DNA of 64,000 bases from Gimesia maris (GCF_008298035.1 NZ_CP042910.1:7564001-7628000), one strand, 5' to 3'; shown: positions 54,259 through 63,579, counted from the stretch's first letter. The notes: generated by a model from the sequence alone, not told the origin. Translations and numbers: made by a program.

Positions 54259-55833
54259 TCAGCGTCGTCGGGGACGGTGGGCTTCCGGGTGATGCTTCAG
54301 CCATTGGTCCGGCAGCAGTTCTTCCAGACGATCGGCGGCGTGATCGGTGATCCGTGCCAACACATCGCGCAGATAGGCAAACGGTTCTACCTCGTTTGCT
54401 TTGCAACTGGCCATCAGACTGTAGTGCACGGCGGCGGCTTGGCCGCCCCGGTCACTGCCGACGAACAGATAATTCTTCCGGCCGATAGCACAGGGACGCA
54501 AGGTGCGTTCGGCCAGATTGTTGTCAATCGACAGAATGCCCTCTGCACAATACCGCGTAAACCCGGACCAGCGGCTTAACAGATATTGCATCGCGACTGC
54601 CACCGGACTTTTCGGTAACAGACTGCGCGCGGTTTCCGTCAACCAGTCGCAAAACGTTTCCAAAATCGGTAACGCCTTGTCCTGTCGCAACTGTCGGCGG
54701 TGTTGCCACCAGCGTTCACAGTCCGCCGGCTGTGACAGATCCAATTTCAATTCGCCGGCTTCCCGTTCAATCGCGTATAACTGCTGGATAAACAATAATG
54801 CCCGGTGTGCGGCTTCCGGCTGCACGGTCCGCGCATCGTAAAACTTGCGTCGCGCATGTGCCCAACATAAAACCTGATGAATTCTGCCCGAGCGGTACAG
54901 CTCTTCGTAGCCGGCATACGCGTCAGCCTGCAGATAACCGCGAAAGTGTTTTAAAAACGCCTGGGGACCGGCGCGTTCCCGGTTCGGGGTGAAATCATAG
55001 ACCGAATACGGGTGCGCGGCATCGCCGCAGTAAACCCAGAACCGGCCGGTCCGCGTGCGGGAAAGCCGTTGGTCCTGGACGGGAATCGTTGTATCGTCCG
55101 TATGCACGACACTGGATTGCAGAACGCGACTTTTCATCAGATCAGTCAGCGGTTGCAGTAATTCCGCAGTTTCCAGTACCCAGCGGCTCATCGTGCTTCG
55201 CGAAAGCTGTACGCCATTCCGGCTGAGAATGGATTCATGACGATACAGGGGGAGATGATCTGAGTATTTCCCCACCAGGATCGTCGAGAGCAAGCCGGGG
55301 CCGGCGAAGCTTTTGGCAATCGGCCGGGCAGGAACTGGAGCCAGCGCCACATGCTCTTCACACTCCCGGCACGCGTATTTGAAACGTACGTGCTCGATTA
55401 CTTTCAGGCTGGCAGGTATGAATTCCAGCTGTTCGTGGCTGATTTCTCCGATCCGCTGTCGCGTCTGATTACAGCAGGGACAGAGTTTTTCCGATTCGGT
55501 CAGGTCATGTTCTACCCGTTCCCGGGGCAGATGATCGGGCAGCTTGTTACGGCCACCACCATGACGGCGATGTGCGGAAACCGCCGTGGGAGGAGGTTCA
55601 TCGTCCTCGGGGTCGGTAGCTTCCTCGGCAGCCTCGGGTTCGTCAAACAGGCTCATTTGATTGGGAGCGATCTTTTCGGAACGAGCGCCAAAGCGTTGTC
55701 GCAGCAGCCGCTCAATGAAATGTTTGAGCTGCTCGACTTCCCGCTGTTGCTCTCCCACGGTCTCACCCAGCTGGTGAATCATGTCGTGACAGGACTGGAC
55801 GTCGCTCGGCAGTGAAGATCGTTTCTGGTTCAT
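54259..55833 (-). CDS. tnpC: IS66 transposase TnpC
   Basis: 524 residues. N-terminal leucine-zipper-like helix (about 25-55), then CPCCNQTRQRIGEISHEQLE, the IS66 zinc-binding domain, then the DDE domain: first Asp in HTDDTTIPV, second in LQADAYAGYEELY and Glu in SIDNNLAERTLRP, ending with the IS66 C-terminal SDRGGQAAAVHYSLM. All catalytic residues are present. It carries out cutting and joining of the element. It begins 47 bases after the TnpB stop. Confidence 0.95.
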   Translation of the reverse strand: MNQKRSSLPSDVQSCHDMIHQLGETVGEQQREVEQLKHFIERLLRQRFGARSEKIAPNQMSLFDEPEAAEEATDPEDDEPPPTAVSAHRRHGGGRNKLPDHLPRERVEHDLTESEKLCPCCNQTRQRIGEISHEQLEFIPASLKVIEHVRFKYACRECEEHVALAPVPARPIAKSFAGPGLLSTILVGKYSDHLPLYRHESILSRNGVQLSRSTMSRWVLETAELLQPLTDLMKSRVLQSSVVHTDDTTIPVQDQRLSRTRTGRFWVYCGDAAHPYSVYDFTPNRERAGPQAFLKHFRGYLQADAYAGYEELYRSGRIHQVLCWAHARRKFYDARTVQPEAAHRALLFIQQLYAIEREAGELKLDLSQPADCERWWQHRRQLRQDKALPILETFCDWLTETARSLLPKSPVAVAMQYLLSRWSGFTRYCAEGILSIDNNLAERTLRPCAIGRKNYLFVGSDRGGQAAAVHYSLMASCKANEVEPFAYLRDVLARITDHAADRLEELLPDQWLKHHPEAHRPRRR

Positions 55834-55880
55834 GTCCCACGTCTTAACATAATCGTTGTCAGGCGGGAACTGTTTTTTTA

Positions 55881-56240
55881 TTAAGTCGATACTTTTTGCG
55901 AAATCTGATAGCGTTTTCTGCGCTGCACGCTGGTCAGGTCGATGCCCTGCAGCAGTAGCGCCAGATCGGTAGATTTAAGAGATAGGCCGTGTGTGCCTTC
56001 CGGGCCGGAGAGACGCTGGTACGTGCCCGCTTCCAGGCGTTTGTACCAGATAGCCAGGCCATCGTGGTCCCAGTAGAGCAGCTTGATTCGATCCTGTTTT
56101 TTGTTGAGAAATACAAACAGTCCCCCGTCGAGTACGTTTTGCTGTAGGTAGGCTTCGGTCATCCGCATCAGCCCGTCAAAACTTTTACGCATATCAGTGG
56201 GCACCGTGCAGAAATAAATTCGGGCCGGGAGATTCAGCAT
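55881..56240 (-). CDS. tnpB: IS66 Orf2 protein TnpB
   Basis: 119 residues. MLNLPARIYFCTVPTDMRKSFDGLM and KQDRIKLLYWDHDGLAIWYKRLEAG are the IS66_Orf2 family signature. It is needed with TnpA for transposition in IS66 elements; its biochemical role is not established. The start overlaps the TnpA stop. Confidence 0.95.
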   Translation of the reverse strand: MLNLPARIYFCTVPTDMRKSFDGLMRMTEAYLQQNVLDGGLFVFLNKKQDRIKLLYWDHDGLAIWYKRLEAGTYQRLSGPEGTHGLSLKSTDLALLLQGIDLTSVQRRKRYQISQKVST

Positions 56241-56587
56241 GCGCGCTGCTCCAGCGCGGCGAGCACGGTTTCGAGCGTGGTTTGATCACAGCCGTTTCCA
56301 ACGCGAACGGTGGTGCCGTGTGAGAACACGATTTCAATCGGTGTGGGAAGCGGCTGGCGAGGGACCTCGATGGGCAGGAAGGATGTTGCAACTGTGTTCT
56401 CGGCATCGCGTTTTTTCAGCTCCCGCCGCCAGTAGTGGTAAGTTGGTTCGCTCAATCCCTCACGCTCACAGAAGGCACGGATCGAAAGTCCGGACTGCAG
56501 CCTGTCTGAAATTGTTTGTCGCCAGAACGCTTCGCGGTCCGGGTTCCGCCGCTGATCGGCACGTTGTGTTGGCTGGGATATGGGCAT
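56234..56587 (-). CDS. tnpA: IS66 Orf1 protein TnpA
   Basis: 117 residues. FWRQTISDRLQSGLSIRAFC, a helix-turn-helix with EGLSEPTYHYWRREL, matches the IS66 TnpA/HTH family and probably binds the element ends. The last codons (QRAC, TGA) overlap the TnpB ATG. Confidence 0.93.
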   Translation of the reverse strand: MPISQPTQRADQRRNPDREAFWRQTISDRLQSGLSIRAFCEREGLSEPTYHYWRRELKKRDAENTVATSFLPIEVPRQPLPTPIEIVFSHGTTVRVGNGCDQTTLETVLAALEQRAC

Positions 56588-56668
56588 CGCATTCGCTCCT
56601 GAATATGCTGGGGTTGAAACACATTCAGAATACGATACACGTCAAGGTGTATTTCGTGGGCCGGTTAC

Positions 56669-56676
56669 AATTGATT
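56669..56676. repeat. Target-site duplication of IS66, right copy
   Basis: AATTGATT, identical to 54194-54201. It contains the last bases of the small membrane-protein stop codon. Confidence 0.9.
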
Positions 56677-56839
56677 AACCACCCAGTTCCCAGTTGTAAG
56701 CTTTAAGCTCAAGCACGAGAAATACAATTCCGGCAATCAATGCGGACAGCGAGACAAATAACAATCCGACATAAATATTAGGACCGGCTGCTTCGCCTGT
56801 ACCGGCTTTTCCTTTAGCTTTAGAGTTTCGAGTTGACAT
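56675..56839 (-). CDS. Small single-span membrane protein (54 residues)
   Basis: MSTRNSKAKGKAGTGEAAG at the start, then a hydrophobic span (NIYVGLLFVSLSALIAGIVF) and a short tail ending NWELGG. The ATG lies inside the 3' end of the upstream coiled-coil gene (20 bases overlap, different frame) with AAGGTGA before it. The TAA stop falls within the IS66 target duplication; the insertion left the reading frame intact. Third gene of a membrane/coiled-coil operon. Function unknown, but it probably joins the same complex as its neighbours. Confidence 0.75.
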   Translation of the reverse strand: MSTRNSKAKGKAGTGEAAGPNIYVGLLFVSLSALIAGIVFLVLELKAYNWELGG

Positions 56840-57692
56840 GGTCACCTTTCTCAATCACACCATTTTTAGCGGCGTCTATCACTGTCCCGACAGCTTTATC
56901 AGGATCGACATATACCAGTTCAATCTTACCCAGATACTTGGGCCGATTCCCATTAGTTTCATTTCCGAAACGATACACAAACAGCTGATGTCCTTTGCTG
57001 AGTCCATCATCACTACCCAGTGAAACTTCGACAAACCGGGTACCATTTCGTTTATCTTTTTTCGTGTTGATGATCAGTCCTTCAACAGCCGGAGGCGGTG
57101 ACTGCATCCCGGCGATAGCAGGATCTTTCGGGTCAATCCCCAGATTGGCTACGATCTTATTCAAATAGTTAAGTTCATCCACAACTTTTGTGTGCTTAGC
57201 AACCAGGTTTTTCTCACGAATCGATTGTGTGAAAATCGTATCCTCAAGACTTTTGATTTTTCCACGCAATTCATTCACGGTATCGTGAAGCGTTTTATTC
57301 ACTACGCGCTGGCGATCCGATTCCTGTCGTCGAAATTTTGCTTCTTCCCCTGTTGTTTCTGCTTGAGCAACAGAAGTGTCGCGTTCTGATGAAACAGTAG
57401 CAAGCTTTGCCTTTTCATTCTTTAGCGATGCCTGTAATGCTTTGTTTTCAGCTTTTGCAGTCTCTGCTTCGCTCAGAGCTTTATTCAACTCTTTAGTCTT
57501 CTCAGTCAGTTTATTATTAAACTCGGACTCTAATTCATCCATGCTTTTCTGCAGACTGGCCACATTGTCCTTATATTTTAGACTCTCGTTGCGCCAATTG
57601 TTTTGAGCTGTAAATACAGCACCTGCAAATCCCATGAAACAGATACTGAGTACAACTTGAACAACGACCAGTACTTTGCCGACAAACGACAT
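56820..57692 (-). CDS. Membrane-anchored coiled-coil protein with C-terminal beta domain
   Basis: 290 residues. N-terminal membrane anchor (LVVVQVVLSICFMGFAGAVF), long coiled coil (about 35-170), then a small beta-rich domain (about 195-285) with SLGSDDGLSKGHQLFVYRFG and GKIELVYVDPDKAVGTVI. This last pattern (short loop with 'GLxxG..~~Vyr', 'G.i.v..v....a.g.v') is like the flagellar FlgT-C or FlgA-like domains seen in planctomycete surface proteins. Upstream gene has a similar anchor. Likely an envelope scaffold. It overlaps the small membrane-protein gene. Confidence 0.65.
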   Translation of the reverse strand: MSFVGKVLVVVQVVLSICFMGFAGAVFTAQNNWRNESLKYKDNVASLQKSMDELESEFNNKLTEKTKELNKALSEAETAKAENKALQASLKNEKAKLATVSSERDTSVAQAETTGEEAKFRRQESDRQRVVNKTLHDTVNELRGKIKSLEDTIFTQSIREKNLVAKHTKVVDELNYLNKIVANLGIDPKDPAIAGMQSPPPAVEGLIINTKKDKRNGTRFVEVSLGSDDGLSKGHQLFVYRFGNETNGNRPKYLGKIELVYVDPDKAVGTVIDAAKNGVIEKGDHVNSKL

Positions 57693-57763
57693 CTAATCGC
57701 TCCTGATATTTGTTTGAAATGACGAGTTTGTATTTAATTTCTGAGATCAGAAACTGAGTAAGT

Positions 57764-58456
57764 TTATTTTTGAGAAAGTTCTTTTTTCGGTTCAGCATTA
57801 TTTTCAGGGGCCAGCACTACTCTCTCCAACGACTCTTTCTGTCTCTGCAGTCGTTGTACTTTTCCCTGAATGCGATCAATATAATCTCGAAGAGTTTTCT
57901 GTTGTTGTTCAGCCAGAAATCTTTCGTTTCGAATTTCATCAATCTGATCGCGTAGCCGAAATACATCAGCTCTGCGTTCGGAAGCTTCCTGATTGACTTC
58001 CTGGATCTGCTGGCTGATTTTGATGCCCTCGTTTGCAAGCTGGTTAATCTGCTGATCCAATTGAACTATTTTCTGCTCCAGCTCTGCTGCCCTATCATCC
58101 ATAGCCGCTTTATCGACTTTATTAATCAACTCCCAGTTTTGGATCGTCTTTTTGAGGGGTTCGATTGTTTTGGAAACCTGATCCAGCTTTTCATTCTGCT
58201 GTTGCAGCTTGTGTTTTTGTGCAACAACGATCACTTTTGCCAAAACGGGAGAAGACGAAAGTTGCTCTTGTCCCCTCCTGGTCTTCACAGACCAGGTAGG
58301 GTTCTCACCCGACTGATATTCAAATACATAATCTGTCAAGGCGTCCTTTTCTTTGGACCAGTTGGGGCCTCCAACAGCGCTGACTGCCGCAAATCCCATA
58401 AATGCAATACTGGCAAAAAGCACCAGTACTAACAGGATTTTACTTATAAGGGTCAT
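57764..58456 (-). CDS. Membrane-anchored coiled-coil protein
   Basis: 230 residues. N-terminal membrane segment (ILLVLVLFASIAFMGFAA), then charged coiled coil over residues 60-215 rich in Gln/Glu/Lys. Pairs with the next gene (same anchor and coiled-coil plan; the FMGFA phrase is in both), which starts 72 bases after its stop. Both probably assemble into one envelope complex. No family is recognised. Confidence 0.7.
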   Translation of the reverse strand: MTLISKILLVLVLFASIAFMGFAAVSAVGGPNWSKEKDALTDYVFEYQSGENPTWSVKTRRGQEQLSSSPVLAKVIVVAQKHKLQQQNEKLDQVSKTIEPLKKTIQNWELINKVDKAAMDDRAAELEQKIVQLDQQINQLANEGIKISQQIQEVNQEASERRADVFRLRDQIDEIRNERFLAEQQQKTLRDYIDRIQGKVQRLQRQKESLERVVLAPENNAEPKKELSQK

Positions 58457-59238
58457 TGATACATTCCTGTGTCATGGTAGAGACGCTGAACTTCACTTAT
58501 TTCTCTATAATTATTATGTGTTATCTTTTAAGCTTAAGCTATTCACTTTATGACTATTGCCGAATAAGGCTGGAAACAATTGAGTCATTTCAGGGAATAT
58601 CCAGTGTAGCATGCCTGATTTATGTGAGTCATAAATCAGAAAACAGATGCGAGCTAAAGAGAATTTCTGAGACGAAATGATTATCAAAATACTACAGGTA
58701 AGTTGTGCGCAAAAACAACCTATTTTGTGAAATCGGTTATTTCCTAATTATAAATACGCCTAAAAAGCATAGTCAAACTGAATTTAAGCTAACTGTCTGG
58801 TATTTAACTGTTTGACCTTTCTAATATGGCCTGCAGACACAATCACTACGTTCAGAAAACTTGACACAACAGCAACTTCTTATGAAATACTCAGCCTTAG
58901 TACCTGGATGGTCTCAATTCGCGGCCTCATTGCTGGGCAGGTGCAAACATAAAATATACCTGCGTACACATTTCTGGCCAGTAACTATAAAGATGATTAT
59001 TTGATTCTATTAATATGTGATGTAGCGAACTCGTTTCTATTAAAATACTTAGTAAATCCTGCACTTTGGTCCAAATTTAGATAGGTAAAATCCAGCTGCA
59101 TTGGTATTTTCGAATAAAGGTAATGATTATTGCCGAATTCAGTGAGTACGACCAAACCCGTACTCACTGAATAGACATTAATCTGATGCTGGGCCCTCAG
59201 ATACTTCATGTATCGAGAATCGTTGGAGATTGGTTAAT
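58457..59238. other. Gene-free region before STAS gene
   Basis: 782 AT-rich bases. It holds a perfect 14-pair hairpin at 59137-59172. A TTGACA at 58860 has no well-spaced -10 box. Nothing else is recognised. Confidence 0.5.
59137..59172. promoter_or_regulatory. Perfect 14-pair hairpin upstream of STAS gene
   Basis: ATTCAGTGAGTACG (59137-59150), eight-base loop, CGTACTCACTGAAT (59159-59172), fully complementary. It ends 66 bases before the STAS ATG. There is no T-run. It could be an operator palindrome for a dimeric regulator, or an RNA leader hairpin. Confidence 0.6.
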
Positions 59239-59889
59239 ATGGCTACCCAAGAAGTCCCCTATCATATCACAAAAGTTGACGAGCACCTCAAAGTTCAGTT
59301 AATGCCTGATTTAAATGATTCGGCCTGGAACGAGCTGGAGTCTCTGGGCGATTCCCTCCTGACGATATTGAAGAAAGAGAAAAATCCAACAGTCATTATT
59401 GACTTATCAAAGTTGAGCTATATCAGCAGTTCCCTGGTCGCTGTTGTCATTCAAGTCTGGAAACTGGTTGATGAACAGGGTGGGAAAACCGCCATTCTCA
59501 ATCAAAATGAAATGGTTGAGGAAGTGCTCAATATCTCTGGATTAAAAAAAGTCTGGTGTATTGTCCCCACAGAAGCGGAAGCCATAAATCACCTAAATCA
59601 AGTCATGAAACAGGAACGTATCGACCGTAGACGGACGTTCTCAATGCCCATTCTCCTAGGCATAGTAGCAGTCCTTTCTGCTGTTACCTGTTTTGCATTA
59701 TATGTGAGTGACTCACTCAATCTTGATCCTAAGATGGCATTAGCAGCCACCGTATCTTTTTCAGTCGCGGGTGTTCTTCTGGGAGCAACGGCTCTAACTG
59801 ATCGCAGAAAATATTTACGGCTATTAGGTGTAGTCGTTCTAATCTGCAGTCTCATCGTAGGTGGACTTGGTTTATACAAATTGATTTGA
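59239..59889 (+). CDS. STAS-domain protein with C-terminal membrane segments
   Basis: 216 residues from the ATG at 59239 (GGAG 11 bases before). The N-terminal STAS domain (about 5-115) has TVIIDLSKLSYISSSLVAVV, where family antagonists carry a DSSG serine; Ser is kept and Asp is Ser. Three membrane segments follow (about 135-215). Soluble STAS antagonists act on anti-sigma factors; a membrane-fused form is atypical and may bind a partner at the inner membrane. Upstream of gspE by 75 bases. Confidence 0.75.
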   Translation: MATQEVPYHITKVDEHLKVQLMPDLNDSAWNELESLGDSLLTILKKEKNPTVIIDLSKLSYISSSLVAVVIQVWKLVDEQGGKTAILNQNEMVEEVLNISGLKKVWCIVPTEAEAINHLNQVMKQERIDRRRTFSMPILLGIVAVLSAVTCFALYVSDSLNLDPKMALAATVSFSVAGVLLGATALTDRRKYLRLLGVVVLICSLIVGGLGLYKLI

Positions 59890-59964
59890 ACCCGGAATTG
59901 TCATAATAGAGACTCACCAGGCATCCGATTGATCATAATATGTCAGTACAGAAAGAGTTGATCT

Positions 59965-61206
59965 ATGTCAGATTCGTCAGCAAAACCCGAAAATAAAAAC
60001 GAAGGACGCCAGCAGGCACTCCAGGCAGAACTGAGAGAACTGGTTGATGTTGTAGGTCCAGGTCCCCTGGTTGATTTATTGATGGAAAGAGCATTCCAGC
60101 TGCAGGCAACCGATGTCCACATGGATCCACTTCAAGATGGCTTACGTCTCAGGCTACGCGTTGATGGAATGCTTCATGACATCATTCAGTTACCCAAAGA
60201 GGCAGCGGCTTCAGTGATTTCCCGACTCAAATTAGCTGCAAATATGGATATTACCGAGCGACGACTGGCCCAAGATGGTCACATTAATAACCAGACATTA
60301 CAGAATCGCCGTGATATTCGTGTGGGATCTGGCCCGACAATTCATGGTGAACGACTTGTGCTGAGACTGATGCCTGACCATAACCGCTTTACTCATTTCA
60401 GTGAACTGGGACTCAGTGAAAGGCAGACAAATGAGATCACAAAATATTGCCAGGCTCCTTATGGGATGATTCTGAGTGTAGGCCCGGTCGGTTCAGGTAA
60501 AAGTACGACTATCTACAGTTGCCTGGATCATCTCAATCAGCCTGAGATGAGCCTGGCTACCATCGAAGATCCTGTGGAACGTCGAATTGAAGGTGTGAAC
60601 CAGATCCAGATCGACCCTAAAATTGGTTTCAGTTTCGCGGAAGCACTACGAGGCGTTCTCCGTCAGGACCCAAATGTGATTATGGTCGGAGAAATTCGTG
60701 ATTCTGAAACGGCACACATTGCAGTGAGGGCAGGGCTAACCGGCATTCGTGTTCTTTCAACTTTACATTCTAATGATGCGGTAGCTGCCATCGATGTTTT
60801 CCGAGAATTTGGAATTCCTTCCATGTTTATCACTGACAGTCTGCAGGGCATCATCTCACAACGTCTGGTGAGATGCATCTGTGAAAAATGTCGTACTCCC
60901 TATCAACCTGATGCCGGTGCCTGTGAATACCTGAATATTAATGCCGACCAACTGACTGACTCAAAAATAGCCAGAGGTACTGGTTGTGAACATTGCTTTC
61001 AAACTGGCTATCTTGGCCGAACGGGAATTTTTGAAACATTGGGAATCCGGGGAGAGTTGAGAGAAGCGATTCTCCGCGGAATGACACAATCAGAAATTCT
61101 AACCCTGGCTTCTGAACTTGGGATGACTACTATGGAAGAATCAGGGAAAGCCAAGGTACTTGATGGAATTACGACTGTTCAGGAATTACACCGGGTTCTT
61201 GTTTGA
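59965..61206 (+). CDS. Type II secretion/type IV pilus ATPase (GspE/PilB family)
   Basis: 413 residues; the standard N-terminal domain is lacking, leaving about the catalytic core. Walker [10 protein letters not shown] at ~173-181, Asp-box [19 protein letters not shown], Walker [14 protein letters not shown] at ~233, His-box [18 protein letters not shown], and a zinc module CICEKC with [15 protein letters not shown] (about 307-352). It drives pseudopilus assembly. It lies ~30 kb from the three gspF genes, the only assembly ATPase in the window, so it may power them. It follows the STAS protein. Confidence 0.92.
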   Translation: MSDSSAKPENKNEGRQQALQAELRELVDVVGPGPLVDLLMERAFQLQATDVHMDPLQDGLRLRLRVDGMLHDIIQLPKEAAASVISRLKLAANMDITERRLAQDGHINNQTLQNRRDIRVGSGPTIHGERLVLRLMPDHNRFTHFSELGLSERQTNEITKYCQAPYGMILSVGPVGSGKSTTIYSCLDHLNQPEMSLATIEDPVERRIEGVNQIQIDPKIGFSFAEALRGVLRQDPNVIMVGEIRDSETAHIAVRAGLTGIRVLSTLHSNDAVAAIDVFREFGIPSMFITDSLQGIISQRLVRCICEKCRTPYQPDAGACEYLNINADQLTDSKIARGTGCEHCFQTGYLGRTGIFETLGIRGELREAILRGMTQSEILTLASELGMTTMEESGKAKVLDGITTVQELHRVLV

Positions 61207-61453
61207 TCGGACACTTTCATCAAATCAATGATTTGAAACCCTTTCCTGTCCGGAGAACTGGTGGCAGACCATCTCTGTACACTAGACCTTACAGAGTTGA
61301 GATAACCAGTCCTCACCTGAGAACCGGGTCTTCTGAGGAAAAAAACATTCAATTCTGGTAGATCTGATATATAATTGTACGTAATTGAAAGTAACGGGTT
61401 ATAACCCGCTGGGCCATCCTGATTCACGTAATTTTGCGCTGAAGGATTGCCCT

Positions 61454-62455
61454 ATGAATTTGAATCAAAGAGAGCCGACTGGTATCAATGATACAGGTGA
61501 TACCAACCTCGGTTGTTCCCAGTCAGCGACGATTTCCATGTCGAACCAATCCAGGACCGCTACGCGTTTTAGTGCGGACTCATCATCGACCAGGGTCCCT
61601 GTGATGAAGGAACGCCTGGAATCCAACCAGTCTGAACTACATCCTGACAATGATGATGATGATACGGCTCTCTCGTTGAAACAGAAAGCTGTGATCTGGC
61701 TGGCCAGTTTCTCTGCAACGGGATATCTGGTTTCCCTACTCTTCCATTCGACAGCCTTGACTTTGATGGCCATCGTGATTGTGGGAGGGATGCAAGGAGA
61801 CGATAATACCCCTACGCTGGCCAGTCTTGAAGATGAGCAAAGCTTTTCATTGAATGGTCCTCTTGATACCCGAATCAAAGAAGCAGGTGGTAAAACCACA
61901 GAATTTAATATCATGCAGCCAGTCCAAACTATGACTGGTGAGAATGAAAATAGCGTCGAAGAAATTCAAGAGGATTTTTCTGCGCATATCGGCAAAGGAA
62001 CAGGCGATTCTGAAGGAGATGGATCTGGTGAGGGAGGAGGAGAATTCAAATTAAAACCGATGGGAAATGCAGTCACTGCAGGCAGCTTTACCGCCTGGAC
62101 TGTTCCTAAAGATCCGGATTTAAATGAAGACTACCTGATTATCATCCAGGTTAAACTTCCTGACAGTTATAAATCGACCCGTTATCGTGCCTCAGACCTC
62201 TCTGGGCTTGTTCTGGGAACTGATGACCATCGCCAGGCCATTCCCTGGGACTCAAGATGGCTGAATTCTACTTTCACACCTAATGCTTTAGGGGATATCC
62301 GGCCGGTTGACAAAGGAGATTATCTACCACTTAAAAATCGAGTCGCGCAACTAATCGTTAAAGTTCCTGGATCTAAAATCCCCGCAACTCGTGATACTAT
62401 CAAAATCAGATCCAGAGTTTTGAAAGAAAATCAGACTCTGGAAATTGTATTCTGA
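61454..62455 (+). CDS. Hypothetical membrane protein with extracytoplasmic domain
   Basis: 333 residues from the ATG at 61454 (GAAGGA seven bases before); a frame from 61385 adds 23 residues. A polar N-region (1-80) with a poly-Asp run is followed by one membrane segment (about 90-125, WLASFSATGYLVSLLFH) and a Ser/Gly/Glu-rich linker (SEGDGSGEGGGEFKLKP), then a beta-rich domain with PKDPDLNEDYLIIIQVKLP and TIKIRSRVLKENQTLEIVF. No family is recognised. Planctomycete-style anchored surface protein. Confidence 0.6.
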   Translation: MNLNQREPTGINDTGDTNLGCSQSATISMSNQSRTATRFSADSSSTRVPVMKERLESNQSELHPDNDDDDTALSLKQKAVIWLASFSATGYLVSLLFHSTALTLMAIVIVGGMQGDDNTPTLASLEDEQSFSLNGPLDTRIKEAGGKTTEFNIMQPVQTMTGENENSVEEIQEDFSAHIGKGTGDSEGDGSGEGGGEFKLKPMGNAVTAGSFTAWTVPKDPDLNEDYLIIIQVKLPDSYKSTRYRASDLSGLVLGTDDHRQAIPWDSRWLNSTFTPNALGDIRPVDKGDYLPLKNRVAQLIVKVPGSKIPATRDTIKIRSRVLKENQTLEIVF

Positions 62456-62475
62456 AATCCGGTCATTCCTCGCAG

Positions 62476-62751
62476 TCAATCTTTAGTCTGACCTTTTACT
62501 ATTGCGACCCAGCCTCTTTGGTAGATTTCTCTAAAACTGGCCCAGTGCGCGGGAGAGCGCATTAAATTTCCCGAACAAAAAGGGCAGGGCAGGTCGGGTT
62601 GTTTCGGGAAGGTCGGTTTCTGCTCGAGGTCAGTTGATTTCCAGACTGCATCACACTCATCACATAGAATCAGGGCGTGTTTTTCACTGCTGCAAATTCG
62701 AATTCCCAGTGTGCCCTGTTCGCAGAACGAGCAAATCCCTGCGTAGTACAT
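62476..62751 (-). CDS. Zinc-ribbon protein
   Basis: 91 residues with CSFC, then a Cys, CDEC and CPFC: four pairs or part-pairs typical of a zinc ribbon. Followed by a basic C-terminus. Small Zn-ribbon proteins often bind nucleic acid or act as partners in complexes. No specific family. It ends 21 bases from the convergent membrane protein gene. Confidence 0.65.
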   Translation of the reverse strand: MYYAGICSFCEQGTLGIRICSSEKHALILCDECDAVWKSTDLEQKPTFPKQPDLPCPFCSGNLMRSPAHWASFREIYQRGWVAIVKGQTKD

Positions 62752-62772
62752 GATCCAGATCCTGAATATTAT

Positions 62773-63579
62773 TTATAAGGGAAATGCTGTAATGACACTG
62801 GTTCCTTCCAGAACCAGCCGCACCTTGTATGCCTGAGGCTTTCCCTGTTGATTTCCAACACGACCTCCGACGTAACCTACCGGACGCCCCATATCAACTG
62901 TGTAAACAACGCGTGTACCCTCGTTCTTTCTGTTGACATTCCTACCTCCTGCAAGGGCTTTGAGATAAGCCTCATCAATCAAAGCCAGTACATTTTTTCT
63001 GATACCCTCACCAGCAAAGACGCCATGCTTTCCGGGACGATCTGGTTCATCTTTTGCATGTTTCATCACGTGCAATAAACGATGTTTTTCCTGACTGCCA
63101 GGACCATACTTGAGTCCAGCAGCAGACTCCCAGACTTTACCCCCTAAATCGCGAAGCTGTCCTAACTCTGACTTAGATTTTGGATCCTGTTCTTTCCCAC
63201 CGGGTGGCGGTCGGCTGGATTTAGCAGGTGTCTGTTTTGAGCCCCGTCCGGATGGTTCTGGTTCTGTAGTCTTGCTCTTGGAATTTGAAGTCAGATCCTG
63301 TTCTCTCAGGATCATGTTGTCTACTGTTTTGCCTGAAGCCGCTTTCTCTTCCTGTGCAGACCTCTGCTTAAAAACGGAAGGAGATGTTATTCCTGTTTTT
63401 TTTTCGAAATCCCTGACGGCACTTTGTTTTTGTGCCTCTACAGTCTCCTTGCTGATTCTTTCAGGATGCGTCTGCTGGTTTTGCTTTGTCGAGTAGATCA
63501 CCAGAGCAAAGACTAAGATCAACCCAATACGTATCATCCGCGACTTTAGTACTTTCTGTTTCTCTTCCGATAGACTCAT
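62773..63579 (-). CDS. Membrane-anchored protein, function unknown
   Basis: 268 residues. One membrane segment (about 16-32), a Ser/Pro/Lys-rich linker (about 80-145), then a conserved-looking C-terminal domain with HGVFAGEGIRKNVLALIDEAYLKAL and YTVDMGRPVGYVGGRVG, which resembles a substrate-contact beta domain. The long, low-complexity linker suggests a periplasmic protein. No family recognised. It starts 30 bases after the sulfatase stop on the same strand. Confidence 0.6.
   Translation of the reverse strand: MSLSEEKQKVLKSRMIRIGLILVFALVIYSTKQNQQTHPERISKETVEAQKQSAVRDFEKKTGITSPSVFKQRSAQEEKAASGKTVDNMILREQDLTSNSKSKTTEPEPSGRGSKQTPAKSSRPPPGGKEQDPKSKSELGQLRDLGGKVWESAAGLKYGPGSQEKHRLLHVMKHAKDEPDRPGKHGVFAGEGIRKNVLALIDEAYLKALAGGRNVNRKNEGTRVVYTVDMGRPVGYVGGRVGNQQGKPQAYKVRLVLEGTSVITAFPL

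Larger units (their letters stand above)
54202..56668 (-). mobile_element. Complete IS66-family insertion sequence
   Basis: 2467 bases. The left end GTAACCG..CAAATACAC and the right end (read inwards) GTAACCG..GAAATACAC are imperfect inverted repeats of about 22 bases starting with GTAA, as in IS66. Three minus-strand genes in the order TnpA, TnpB, TnpC are all open. GC is well above the neighbours (about 67% at 54961-55020), indicating recent arrival from elsewhere. The duplication AATTGATT flanks both ends. Confidence 0.95.

Noticed and set aside
55351-55815. 154-codon plus-strand frame inside IS66
   Set aside because: Antisense to TnpC, explained by high GC which reduces stop codons.
56239-56706. 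155-codon plus-strand frame across TnpA and the right IS end
   Set aside because: Antisense to TnpA and crosses the IS boundary into the small gene; a shadow.
58860-58890. TTGACA as a -35 promoter box
   Set aside because: No -10 box at 16-18 bases; TATGAA is only 14 bases away.
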